Source: Flavobacteriaceae bacterium | Lineage (GTDB): Bacteria > Bacteroidota > Bacteroidia > Flavobacteriales > Flavobacteriaceae | Length of the DNA stretch: 64,000 bases | NCBI GenBank assembly: GCA_009827225.1 | Contig: WUAI01000008.1 | Location: 1 to 64,000, forward strand | Reading direction: 5' to 3' | Shown: positions 26,404 to 34,627 of the stretch, piece after piece | Numbering within the stretch: position 1 is the first letter of the stretch | How the letters are laid out: every line of letters begins with the position of its first letter | Program-made: the position numbers and the translations under genes | Notes under the pieces: generated by a model | The model's database searches: none | Told to the model about the DNA's origin: nothing | Seen by the model: the letters and a program-made list of their open reading frames with translations, nothing else

Positions 26404-27373
26404 CTAGAATAGGTGCAAATTTGCCTACCAGCCAAATAACAGGAATTACAATTATGATTTGAGCCACCGCTAAAATAAGCTTTTCTGCTTCGGTGAATTG
26501 AAATACGGTAGTTCCTACCACTAAAAATATCACCAGTTTAATCACGGTTAACGCCCTGATGTGGGTCGCAAGTATCACAATGGTGTGCTTACCGATATAT
26601 TCAAAAAACTTAAATAACGGAATCCCCTTGAACAGCAGCACATAAAATACAGAACCTGTTAATCCACTTATCAGAAATAGAAGCTGGTTCCCATATTCGG
26701 AGCGATACATGTCTACTTTTTCAACGTTCAAATAGTGCGTAACGACATGTATTCCAAGCAAGATTAGAAGCGAAACCCATAGTTTGAGTTTCTCGATTCC
26801 GAATAAAGTTTCTTTTAGAATTCCTCCGGCTATATAAAACGACAGCGCTACCATGGCCACATCCAGGCTCCATGGTAAATGTATGCCGGTGTATGCAGCC
26901 CAAAAGAAGCCGAGGGCAATGGTCGCAATTGAAAAAATATACCGAAGTGGATTGCTTTTCAATTTGTTTAATGCGGACGCCAAAAGGAAAACTAAAAAGA
27001 TACATGGCAAAAACCAGAGTGGAATCCCCCAGCTCATGAATTGCTGACCGCCCTGTGCGTAGAAGATTCCTATCAGATTATCCACTACAGACAGTTCCAG
27101 TTCGCTCGTTTTTCCATAGTCTTTTCCAACAAAGAACCAAAAAAGGAAAAGGAGGCTCGCCCACACAAAATATGGAACCTGGATCATTTTAGCCCTGCGC
27201 CATATGGTCTTTATATCTACATTCTTTGGGTGAAACATCCCTGAGATAAAAAAGAACAAGGGAACGTGAAAACTATAAATATATGGCTCGATCGCTGGAA
27301 AATTGTGGCCATAGACAACCAGGAAAATTGAGAGTCCGCGCGCTTGATCAATCCAGGCTTTCCTGCTAGACAT
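26381..27373 (-). CDS. Acyltransferase family 3 membrane protein (OafA/WecH-like)
   Basis: 330 residues with about ten membrane helices. The family signature is at the N-terminus: RGLSIFLVVYGHNFP with the conserved His (H22), then FHVPLFFFISGMF. Such proteins O-acetylate sugars of surface polysaccharides or peptidoglycan. It follows glnS by a single base and overlaps the EptA-like gene, so the three are probably one leftward transcript joining a tRNA synthetase to envelope modification. Confidence 0.87.
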   Translation of the reverse strand: MSSRKAWIDQARGLSIFLVVYGHNFPAIEPYIYSFHVPLFFFISGMFHPKNVDIKTIWRRAKMIQVPYFVWASLLFLFWFFVGKDYGKTSELELSVVDNLIGIFYAQGGQQFMSWGIPLWFLPCIFLVFLLASALNKLKSNPLRYIFSIATIALGFFWAAYTGIHLPWSLDVAMVALSFYIAGGILKETLFGIEKLKLWVSLLILLGIHVVTHYLNVEKVDMYRSEYGNQLLFLISGLTGSVFYVLLFKGIPLFKFFEYIGKHTIVILATHIRALTVIKLVIFLVVGTTVFQFTEAEKLILAVAQIIIVIPVIWLVGKFAPILDGKVSKS

Positions 27374-27374
27374 A

Positions 27375-29051
27375 TTAAGAAATTTTCGCCCAGGAATCTC
27401 TAAGCGGAACGGTTCTATTGAAGACTATGGAGTCCTCTGTGCTATCTCTGTCTACAACAAAGTATCCAAGGCGCTGGAACTGAAATCGGTCGCCTTCCTT
27501 TGCCTCCCTTAAGCTTGGTTCAGCGTGTGCAGTGATTACATTCAGCGAATCGGGGTTCACAAAATCCATAAAATCCTTGTCCTTGTGAGTGTCCGGAGAA
27601 GGATCTGTGAACAACCGATCATACATACGAACTTCCACCGAAAATCCTTCAGAAATAGACACCCAATGAAGTGTGCCTTTTACTTTGCGCATGGACGCTT
27701 CAGACCCACTTCCGCTTTTGCTGTCCGGATCATAGGTACAATGGATCTCCATAATATTCCCTTCACTGTCTTTCACTACGCTTTCTCCTTTGATGATGTA
27801 GGCGTTTTTGAGTCGGACCTCTTTGCCTAGGGTAAGCCTGAAAAACTTTCGGTTGGCCTCTTCTTTGAAATCTTCTCTTTCGATATATAGTTCCCGAGTG
27901 AATGGCACTTCTCTCGAACCGGCCGACTCATCTTCCGGATTGTTTTCCGAAGTCAACCATTCTACCTCGCCTTCAGGATAATTAGTAATCACCAATTTCA
28001 CCGGGTTGAGGACAGTCATGACCCGAGGAGCTTTCTTGTTGAGATCTTCTCTCACACAATATTCAAGATGCGAAACGTCGATAAGATTCTCTCTTTTTCC
28101 AACCCCTATGCTTTCAGCAAAATTGCGGATAGATTCCGGGGTATAGCCTCTCCTGCGTAAGCCTGAAATGGTGGGCATTCGCGGATCGTCCCAACCGGTT
28201 ACTATGCCATCTTCCACAAGCCTTGCAAGTTTTCTCTTACTCACAACAGTGTGGCTAAGGTTGCGGCGGGCAAACTCACGTTGCTTAGGCCTGAGGTTTT
28301 TGATTTCATGAACCTGATCCAGGAACCAATCATAAAGCTCTCTGTGTGGTAAAAACTCGAGGGTGCAAAAAGAATGAGACACCTGTTCGATATAATCACT
28401 TTCTCCATGGGTCCAATCATACATTGGAAATATCTTCCAATCGGTTCCCGTACGATGGTGATGCTTATGTAGGACCCTGTACATAACAGGATCTCGCATC
28501 AACATGTTGGGTGATGCCATATCAATCTTCGCCCGAAGCACATGTTCTCCTTCGCTGAATTCGCCATTTTTCATTTTCTCAAGCAGCTCCAAATTCTTTT
28601 CTACAGAACGATTGCGGTGCGGGCTATCAGTCCCGGGGGTGTTAGGAGTTCCTTTCTGGGTAGCAATCTCTTCGGAAGTTTGGGAATCCACATAGGCTTT
28701 GTCGTTCTTAATGAGTTCGATCGCCCAATCGTACAACTGCTGAAAATAATCAGAAGCATAGCACTCATTGTCCCACTCATAACCCAGCCAGGCCACATCC
28801 TTTTTTATCGCATCCACATATTCCTGTTCTTCTTTAGCAGGATTGGTGTCATCAAACCTAAGGTTCACAGGGGCATTATACTTTAATCCCAATCCAAAGT
28901 TCAGGCAAATCGCAGAAGCATGACCAATATGCAAATATCCGTTTGGCTCAGGTGGAAAACGGAATCGCAACTGATCTTTTGAATACGATTCTGATAGATC
29001 ATTTTCAATGATATGTTCTATGAAATTAAGGCTCTCTTTGGTTTCAGACAT
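27375..29051 (-). CDS. glnS: Glutaminyl-tRNA synthetase
   Basis: Charges tRNA-Gln directly. 558 residues, normal. Motifs: RFPPEPNGYLHIGHA (HIGH) near residue 32-44, VVSKRKL (KMSKS-like), and the GlnRS-type anticodon-binding beta barrels in the C-terminal half. Its presence beside gltX means glutamine charging does not depend on the GatCAB route here. The promoter box TACCTTTG lies at 29069-29076 and diverges from folB. Confidence 0.97.
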   Translation of the reverse strand: MSETKESLNFIEHIIENDLSESYSKDQLRFRFPPEPNGYLHIGHASAICLNFGLGLKYNAPVNLRFDDTNPAKEEQEYVDAIKKDVAWLGYEWDNECYASDYFQQLYDWAIELIKNDKAYVDSQTSEEIATQKGTPNTPGTDSPHRNRSVEKNLELLEKMKNGEFSEGEHVLRAKIDMASPNMLMRDPVMYRVLHKHHHRTGTDWKIFPMYDWTHGESDYIEQVSHSFCTLEFLPHRELYDWFLDQVHEIKNLRPKQREFARRNLSHTVVSKRKLARLVEDGIVTGWDDPRMPTISGLRRRGYTPESIRNFAESIGVGKRENLIDVSHLEYCVREDLNKKAPRVMTVLNPVKLVITNYPEGEVEWLTSENNPEDESAGSREVPFTRELYIEREDFKEEANRKFFRLTLGKEVRLKNAYIIKGESVVKDSEGNIMEIHCTYDPDSKSGSGSEASMRKVKGTLHWVSISEGFSVEVRMYDRLFTDPSPDTHKDKDFMDFVNPDSLNVITAHAEPSLREAKEGDRFQFQRLGYFVVDRDSTEDSIVFNRTVPLRDSWAKIS

Positions 29052-29068
29052 GGCTTAAAATAAAGGCA

Positions 29069-29076
29069 CAAAGGTA
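29069..29076 (-). promoter_or_regulatory. -7 promoter element of glnS
   Basis: Reverse complement TACCTTTG, 17 bp before the glnS ATG. Confidence 0.6.
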
Positions 29077-29095
29077 CGTAAATAAGAGAAAAAAG

Positions 29096-29103
29096 TATCT
29101 TTG
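29096..29103 (+). promoter_or_regulatory. -7 promoter element of folB
   Basis: TATCTTTG, 14 bp before the folB ATG; it diverges from the glnS box 20 bp away. Confidence 0.6.
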
Positions 29104-29117
29104 TGAAAAATTTTTAA

Positions 29118-29477
29118 ATGAGCACTATTCGCCTAAAAAACATCCGGATTTTTACTAACCACGGTTGTTTGATTGAAGAAGAAAAAATTGGAAGTGACTA
29201 CCTCGTAAATTTGAGTGTGAAAGCTAAGCTTGAAAAAGCTGCAGAGTCAGATTCACTCAAAGACACGGTAGATTATGTACATCTACAACATATCGTCAAG
29301 AATGAGATGTCGGTTCGTTCCAAGCTTCTCGAGCATGTGGGCCAGCGCATCATTGACAGAATCTTTCAGGAGATTGAACTTGTGGATAAGATCAAAGTAA
29401 CCATCTCCAAACTCAATCCTCCTATAGGAGGAGATGTGGAGGAGGTCAGCGTAACCATGCAGTCGAAAAGGCCTTGA
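29118..29477 (+). CDS. folB: Dihydroneopterin aldolase
   Basis: Folate pathway enzyme cleaving dihydroneopterin to 6-hydroxymethyl-dihydropterin and glycolaldehyde. 119 residues, typical. Matches the family in IFTNHGCLIEEEKIGSDYLVNLSV (substrate Glu region), DTVDYVHLQHIV and the C-terminal KLNPPIGGDVEEVSV with the conserved Lys-x-x-x-Pro-Pro. Own promoter upstream; tRNA-Cys follows about 50 bp downstream on the same strand. Confidence 0.93.
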   Translation: MSTIRLKNIRIFTNHGCLIEEEKIGSDYLVNLSVKAKLEKAAESDSLKDTVDYVHLQHIVKNEMSVRSKLLEHVGQRIIDRIFQEIELVDKIKVTISKLNPPIGGDVEEVSVTMQSKRP

Positions 29478-29507
29478 TTTTATTAGGTTTATTAATGCTA
29501 ATATATT

Positions 29508-29515
29508 TATATTTG
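29508..29515 (+). promoter_or_regulatory. -7 promoter element of tRNA-Cys
   Basis: TATATTTG ends 11 bp before the tRNA 5' end, the expected distance for a stable RNA promoter. Confidence 0.6.
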
Positions 29516-29526
29516 CCCATGTATAA

Positions 29527-29597
29527 GGCGTCTTGGCCGAGTGGCTAGGCAGAGCTCTGCAAAAGCTTGTACAGCGGTTCGAATCCGCTAGACGCCT
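29527..29597 (+). tRNA. tRNA-Cys (GCA)
   Basis: Complete cloverleaf: 7-bp acceptor GGCGTCT / AGACGCC, D arm with GAGTGGCTAGGC, anticodon loop CTGCAAA giving anticodon GCA, and a T arm containing GGTTCGAATCC. Discriminator base T73 (U) is the Cys identity element. CCA is not encoded. Confidence 0.96.
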
Positions 29598-29601
29598 CTA
29601 A

Positions 29602-29634
29602 AAATCCTCGATCATTTTGATTGGGGATTTTTTT
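29602..29634 (+). terminator. Terminator after tRNA-Cys
   Basis: 13-bp stem with two G-U wobbles (arms 29602-29614 and 29618-29630), a 3-base loop and a run of T to 29634. It separates the tRNA from the convergent LysE-type gene. Confidence 0.85.
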
Positions 29635-30331
29635 ATTCCTGAATGGTTCTTTCTAACGGGTTAGGCGTCTTCGGAATTTTCTCCAATCCTTTTTGTACCT
29701 GGTCCGGAAAAATACCTTCAACCAATAACAAAACGCCAAATCCTACAATCAAAATGCTGATCCATTTTTTGGTCCTGAATACAAACCGCGGAGTGAGTTT
29801 GTTTTTTAGTTTCTTAGCCAAGGTGATTTTTACTAAATCGGTTAAGAAGAATGTGATGAGCACGGCACTTAAAAAAAGAAATACACCATTTTCACTAGTG
29901 GTTAGTGCATTGGCCATAATGATCGTTGCGATCCAACCCGCCAACACTCCAAAATTCACGAAGTTCAACAAAAAGCCTTTTAGGAATAACCCTCCCAGGT
30001 TCTTTTTCACCTTCACAGCGTAATGTTCACGAACAATCTTGATAAAAGACTTTGCTGTTCTTATGTAGGAAATAATTCCATAGGCCACTAAAATGACTCC
30101 GCCAAAAATGAGAAGTCCGGGGTCGTCTTTTACCCGCTCGAGAATCTTACTGGTACTGAAGTAAGCAATAAGTATAAAAAGTATATCGGCAAAAATAGCT
30201 CCCAGATCAAAGAATAATCCGGCTCGAAATCCTTTGGTAATACTTGTTTCGATAAGTGTGAAGAAAACCGGCCCTACCGCAAAGGCAAGGAGAAACCCAT
30301 ACAGAGCCGCATATAACAAACCATCGAACAT
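29633..30331 (-). CDS. LysE/RhtB-family amino-acid exporter-like protein
   Basis: 232 residues with about six membrane helices. The N-terminus AALYGFLLAFAVGPVFFTLIETSITKGFRAGLFFDLGAIFADI matches the LysE family pattern GPVF followed by GxxAGxxxxxGxxxxD. Members export basic or neutral amino acids or homoserine lactones; the substrate here is unknown. It stands alone, downstream of nothing on its strand, with the GIN-domain gene 65 bp upstream. Confidence 0.85.
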   Translation of the reverse strand: MFDGLLYAALYGFLLAFAVGPVFFTLIETSITKGFRAGLFFDLGAIFADILFILIAYFSTSKILERVKDDPGLLIFGGVILVAYGIISYIRTAKSFIKIVREHYAVKVKKNLGGLFLKGFLLNFVNFGVLAGWIATIIMANALTTSENGVFLFLSAVLITFFLTDLVKITLAKKLKNKLTPRFVFRTKKWISILIVGFGVLLLVEGIFPDQVQKGLEKIPKTPNPLERTIQE

Positions 30332-30396
30332 CCAGGTAAAAATACAAATAAGTTTACTCTTGTTCGATGGTTTGGAAAATAGAATACTGCGATATT

Positions 30397-31071
30397 CTAG
30401 TTCATTACTTTAATGCGTCCACCAGCAACGCGTTTTTCATTGATTTCTTTTGGACTGCCATAAATATATACGTCCCCACCTGCGGTAACTTTCACATCTA
30501 CTTTATCACTTGCGTTGATGTCTGCTTCACCCGCAGCCGTGATTCCAATTTTGGTTTCTTGTGTTTTAAGATCTCTTCCTTCGAATATCCCACCGGTGTT
30601 CAGCTTTATGTTTTGACTATTTGAAAGACCAGAGGCTTCAACAATTCCACCCGTCACCGCTTTAATATTGGTGTTGCGGACATCAAGGCCCACTTTAATT
30701 CTTCCGCCTTCCTGTGCACGAAGATTAATCTCGTCCTGTTCGATAAGAGAATTGCCTACTATATAAGATCCTTCATTGGCGTCTATGATATCAATTTCAG
30801 TAAAATACACTTCGATGTAGGTGTCCTCCCCCCGGAATCGTGTATCCAACTCCATTCTGAGTTTTAATTTACCGTTATCGTTGATCACCAAAACATCATC
30901 TGTATGTTCTCCTTTGATGACCACTTTGTTTTCATCGGATTGGATTAAGTTCACCTCCATTAAATCGAAGACCTTGATTTCATTGAAATCACCTACGTTC
31001 TTTGTAATCGTACGTTGAGAAAATAATGCTGTTGAAACAATAACAGCGCAAAGAGTAAATATTTTTTTCAT
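30397..31071 (-). CDS. GIN domain (DUF2807) secreted protein
   Basis: 224 residues from the ATG at 31071 (MKKIFTLCAVIVSTALFSQ, a signal peptide); an upstream in-frame ATG adds seven residues that would spoil the signal. The rest is the repeated beta-strand pattern of the head GIN domain, an auto-transporter-like right-handed beta structure (GGIVEASGLSNSQNIKLNTGGIFEG, AAGEADINASDKVDVKVTAGGDVYIYG). It is expected in the periplasm or outer membrane. Function unknown. Confidence 0.85.
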   Translation of the reverse strand: MKKIFTLCAVIVSTALFSQRTITKNVGDFNEIKVFDLMEVNLIQSDENKVVIKGEHTDDVLVINDNGKLKLRMELDTRFRGEDTYIEVYFTEIDIIDANEGSYIVGNSLIEQDEINLRAQEGGRIKVGLDVRNTNIKAVTGGIVEASGLSNSQNIKLNTGGIFEGRDLKTQETKIGITAAGEADINASDKVDVKVTAGGDVYIYGSPKEINEKRVAGGRIKVMN

Positions 31072-31116
31072 CTTGATGAATTTAGTTTCCATAAAGACCC
31101 TTATGAAATCATTTTG

Positions 31117-33330
31117 TTACACCTTAGCCTGATATTCTTCTTTATGGCCTAACATGAAGAAATCCAAATGCTTTTTTACAAGGTCAGCATTCTTAACTTT
31201 TACATAGACCTCGTCACCCAGCTGGTACATATTTTTGGAATAATCACCAATTACCGCGAATTCATCCTTATCGAAAACATAATGATCATCTGTAAGGTCT
31301 TGTAGACGAACCATGCCTTCACATTTATTGCTAATGATCTCCACATAAACACCCCACTCGGTAACTCCGGAAATTACTCCTAAAAACTCTTCATCATTAT
31401 GGTCCTGCATGTATTTTACCTGCATGTATTTAATGCTGTCTCTTTCTGCATTAGCGGCTAGTTGTTCCATATCACTGGAGTGACGGCATTTCTCTTCATA
31501 ATCTTCTTCGGAACCACTCTTTTTTCCATCCAGATAATGCTGTAGTAATCGATGCACCATTACATCAGGATAGCGCCGAATAGGGGAGGTAAAATGGGTG
31601 TAATAATCGAAGGCCAATCCGTAGTGACCAATATTATGAACTGTATAAACCGCCTTACTCATACTTCGGATGGCTAGGGTGTCCACCAGGTTTTGTTCTT
31701 TCTTTCCGGATACGTCTTTTAAAAGTTTGTTTAACGATGCTGCGGTACTCTGGCGATCTCTTGTATTCAATTTATACCCGAAACGTTTGATGATATTTTC
31801 CAGGGCGGCAATTTTTTCATCATCCGGTTCGTCGTGTATACGATACACAAACGTTTTCTTAGGGTTTTGTTTTCCGATAAACCCAGCAACACTTCGGTTG
31901 GCTAATAACATAAATTCTTCGATGAGCTTATTAGCATCTTTGCTCACTTTAAAATAAACTCCTTCCGGTTCATTTTGATCATCCAACCTGAACTTCACTT
32001 CTACCTTATCGAACGAGATCGCTCCTGCACTCATTCGTTTTTTACGCAGAATCTTGGCGAGTCGGTCCATTTCAAGAATGGCCTTTCCAATCGGTTCATC
32101 CACGGTATAGGTCTCACCGGTTAACGATATTTCCGAAGGAATTTCAAAAGGTATCTTATTGGGGTTCTCAATAATATGCTGAGCCTCCTCATAAGCAAAA
32201 CGAGCATCGCTATAGGTAACCGTTCGGCCGAGCCATTGGTTTATTACTTCCGCCTTTTCATTCATTTCAAAAACAGCAGAGAAAGTGTATTTCTCTTCGT
32301 GAGGTCGTAATGAACAGGCGTTGTTAGATAATATTTCAGGAAGCATCGGCACCACTCTGTCCACTAAATACACGGAAGTCGCTCTTTCGAAAGCTTCATC
32401 GTCAAGGGTGTTTCCCGGAGTTACGTAATGAGAGACATCAGCAATATGAATCCCAATTTCAAAATTGCCGCTTTCTAATATCTTAAACGAAAGAGCGTCA
32501 TCGAAATCCTTCGCATCTTTAGGGTCGATTGTAAAAGTGAGATCCTGTCTCATATCCCTTCTTTTTTTGATCTCGGAAGCCTGGATACTGGTATCCAACT
32601 CATTGGCAAAATGTTCCACCTCTGCAGGAAACTCATAAGGCAAACCATATTGAGCCAGAATAGCGTGGATTTCGGTATGATGTTCTCCTGGTTGCCCTAA
32701 AGATTTTATCACACTTCCCACCGGTGAATCGGAATGCTCTTCCCAGCCTTCCATTCTCACCAACACCTTGTCACCATGCTTTGCTTTATTGATCTTACTT
32801 TTTGGAATGAATATATCGGTATACATATTGTAGCCCGTACATTCGACGAAAGCAAAATTCTCGGAGATCGTAATGGTACCCACAAATTCTTTTCTTTTTC
32901 TCTGAAGAATTCGTGTTATCTCTCCTTCTACTTTACCACTTCTACGGCGCTTGAAGACATACACTTCTACGACGTCACCATTCAACGCTCTGTTCAAATG
33001 TTTGTTCTTAACAAACACATCTTCTTCCATTCCTTCAACAACAACATACCCTTGTCCGCGTGAGGTGAGATCCAGGATCCCAGTGTGATAGTTCATCGAA
33101 GGAGTAAGTACATATTTTCCTCTGTTTACTTCCTGAAGAGTACCCTTTCCTTGAAGTTTTTTAAGGGTTTTTATAATATGGTTTCTGCTACTGGCATCAT
33201 TCAATCCAAGCTTGGCAGATATCTGTTTGTAATTAAGGGGTTGAGTTCTGTTCTTTCGGAAGATTTCCAGTATGCTTTGAGCCATACCTTCAGCTTGATT
33301 CCTCTTTCCTCGTTTCTTCCTTTTCGGCAT
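31117..33330 (-). CDS. rnr: Ribonuclease R
   Basis: Processive 3'-5' exoribonuclease for structured RNA and for mRNA decay. 737 residues. Order: N-terminal helix-turn-helix-like region (about 10-60), cold-shock domains, the RNB catalytic domain (TIDPKDAKDFDDALS with the metal-binding Asp cluster; HIADVSHYV; YTHFTSPIRRYPDVMVHRLL), then an S1 domain (GVISGVTEWGVYVEI) near the C-terminus. It is the first leftward gene beside the proposed origin region. Confidence 0.96.
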   Translation of the reverse strand: MPKRKKRGKRNQAEGMAQSILEIFRKNRTQPLNYKQISAKLGLNDASSRNHIIKTLKKLQGKGTLQEVNRGKYVLTPSMNYHTGILDLTSRGQGYVVVEGMEEDVFVKNKHLNRALNGDVVEVYVFKRRRSGKVEGEITRILQRKRKEFVGTITISENFAFVECTGYNMYTDIFIPKSKINKAKHGDKVLVRMEGWEEHSDSPVGSVIKSLGQPGEHHTEIHAILAQYGLPYEFPAEVEHFANELDTSIQASEIKKRRDMRQDLTFTIDPKDAKDFDDALSFKILESGNFEIGIHIADVSHYVTPGNTLDDEAFERATSVYLVDRVVPMLPEILSNNACSLRPHEEKYTFSAVFEMNEKAEVINQWLGRTVTYSDARFAYEEAQHIIENPNKIPFEIPSEISLTGETYTVDEPIGKAILEMDRLAKILRKKRMSAGAISFDKVEVKFRLDDQNEPEGVYFKVSKDANKLIEEFMLLANRSVAGFIGKQNPKKTFVYRIHDEPDDEKIAALENIIKRFGYKLNTRDRQSTAASLNKLLKDVSGKKEQNLVDTLAIRSMSKAVYTVHNIGHYGLAFDYYTHFTSPIRRYPDVMVHRLLQHYLDGKKSGSEEDYEEKCRHSSDMEQLAANAERDSIKYMQVKYMQDHNDEEFLGVISGVTEWGVYVEIISNKCEGMVRLQDLTDDHYVFDKDEFAVIGDYSKNMYQLGDEVYVKVKNADLVKKHLDFFMLGHKEEYQAKV

Positions 33331-33413
33331 AATTTTTTCTAATAATTTTTAAAAGTACACTTATTCAATGAATCGAATTCAAGTTTTTAATAAGATTTAG
33401 TAAATTAGAGCAA

Positions 33414-33653
33414 GTGGAAGACTTTAAAACTATAGCAATTTTTACCTATCCCAGCGAGTACGCTGTCTTGCAGCATCTTCTGCAGCAGAACAACGTTCGT
33501 TTTGTGTTTCAGAATGAAACGATGATCAGTGTTTTACCGTTTCATTCAAATGCTTTCGGCGGGATTCGTCTCCAGGTCCATAAAGAAGACATCGATCGAG
33601 CCAGGGAGATCATCAACGATCTAAATAATTCCACCGATTTAAAGATTGTTTAA
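33414..33653 (+). CDS. DUF2007 (putative signal-transducing) small protein
   Basis: 79 residues beginning at a GTG (33414); no ATG is possible without losing the conserved start of the domain. The sequence EDFKTIAIFTYPSEYAVLQHLLQQNNVRFVFQNE and GGIRLQVHKEDIDRAREII matches the ferredoxin-like DUF2007 fold, also fused to signalling and GlnB-like proteins elsewhere. Function unknown. It lies immediately left of the AT-rich gap. Confidence 0.8.
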   Translation: MEDFKTIAIFTYPSEYAVLQHLLQQNNVRFVFQNETMISVLPFHSNAFGGIRLQVHKEDIDRAREIINDLNNSTDLKIV

Positions 33654-33854
33654 TTCATCATTGATATCTTTTCAACAAGCTAATTACTATTATTATTTTC
33701 TTTTTTAAATTTTAAATTAAAATTGATTATGATTATTGTTTGTTGAAATGTGGAATAACTTTTTGGTTTAAAATTTTGAATTTGATTTATGATTTTTTAT
33801 TTCCACTTATCAACACGTACGTACTAATTTTAGTCCGTTCATTATAAAGAGATT

Positions 33855-33883
33855 TGTAGAATATTCTACAGTTGTGCACAACT
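33855..33883. repeat. Two abutting perfect palindromes
   Basis: TGTAGAATATTCTACA (33855-33870) directly followed by AGTTGTGCACAACT (33870-33883), sharing one base. Both are perfect inverted repeats in the AT-rich gap. Confidence 0.85.
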
Positions 33884-34062
33884 CAAATTAACAGCTGGTT
33901 TTTAATATGTTTTTTATTTCTGAATGTTGTTAATTGAATTTTTCCGGTCGATAATTTCACAATAAGTGAAGACAAATTTTATTGTAAAATCGGAATATTT
34001 TTATCTATGGAAAATCTGATTCAGTATTCCAAAAATTCTTTTAGAAATTCTACCAACAAATA

Positions 34063-34078
34063 TTAACAAGGTTGTTAA
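34063..34078. repeat. Inverted repeat TTAACAA-GG-TTGTTAA
   Basis: Perfect 7-bp arms with a 2-bp spacer, near the right side of the candidate origin. Confidence 0.75.
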
Positions 34079-34163
34079 CTAAAAGATCAATTTAGGTTTA
34101 AAAAAAGGTAAATTATTTAGGAAATTCATATTCAGAAAATTAACTCGCTCAAGTACAAAAAAG

Positions 34164-34171
34164 TATCTTTG
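34164..34171 (+). promoter_or_regulatory. -7 promoter element of rpiB
   Basis: TATCTTTG, 15 bp before the rpiB ATG. Confidence 0.6.
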
Positions 34172-34186
34172 TAAAAACTCTCATAT

Positions 34187-34618
34187 ATGAAAATCGCCAT
34201 AGGAAACGATCATGCCGGAACCGACTATAAAAAAGCCATTGTTGAGTACCTGGAAGAGCAGGGACACAGCGTTACTAATTTTGGAACCGACTCCGCTGAT
34301 AGTGTAGATTATCCGGATTTTATTCATCCTGTTGCCGAGCAGGTGAGTAACAAAGATGTAGACTTCGGAATTATTATTTGTGGTAGCGGGAATGGTGCAT
34401 CCATGACTGCCAACAAACACCAGAAAGTCAGATCCGCATTATGCTGGACAAAAGAAATTACCCAATTAGCCCGAGAGCATAACGACGCCAACGTGCTGAG
34501 TATTCCGGCCAGATTTACCAGCCTACCTCAAGCGGTAGCTATGGTTGAAACATTTTTATCGACTCCATTTGAAGGGGGTCGTCACCAAAGACGAGTAGAT
34601 AAGATCGCTTGTTCATAG
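34187..34618 (+). CDS. rpiB: Ribose 5-phosphate isomerase B
   Basis: Interconverts ribose-5-phosphate and ribulose-5-phosphate in the pentose phosphate pathway. 143 residues. RpiB/LacAB signatures: IAIGNDHAGTDYKKAI at the N-terminus, VDYPDFIHPVAEQV, IIICGSGNGASMTANK (the Ser-Gly-x-Gly phosphate loop, with Ser where many have Thr) and the C-terminal RHQRRVDKI. It is the first rightward gene after the AT-rich gap and is followed closely (9 bp) by the cation-efflux gene. Confidence 0.95.
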   Translation: MKIAIGNDHAGTDYKKAIVEYLEEQGHSVTNFGTDSADSVDYPDFIHPVAEQVSNKDVDFGIIICGSGNGASMTANKHQKVRSALCWTKEITQLAREHNDANVLSIPARFTSLPQAVAMVETFLSTPFEGGRHQRRVDKIACS

Positions 34619-34627
34619 TCTTAAATT

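Larger units (their letters stand above)
33654..34186. other. Candidate chromosomal replication origin (oriC); 533-bp gene-free AT-rich stretch
   Basis: No ORF or RNA gene is visible. The base composition is sharply more AT-rich than the flanks. It contains DnaA-box-like sequences: TGTTGAAATGTGGAATAA at 33741-33758 and, on the opposite strand, its near copy at 33797-33815 which includes TTATCAACA; and TTGTGCACAA at 33872-33881, which reads as a one-mismatch TTATnCACA box on both strands. There are also stacked perfect palindromes at 33855-33883 and an inverted repeat at 34063-34078. parS sites, mnmG and rnpA are within 20 kb. Proposed, not proven. Confidence 0.5.
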
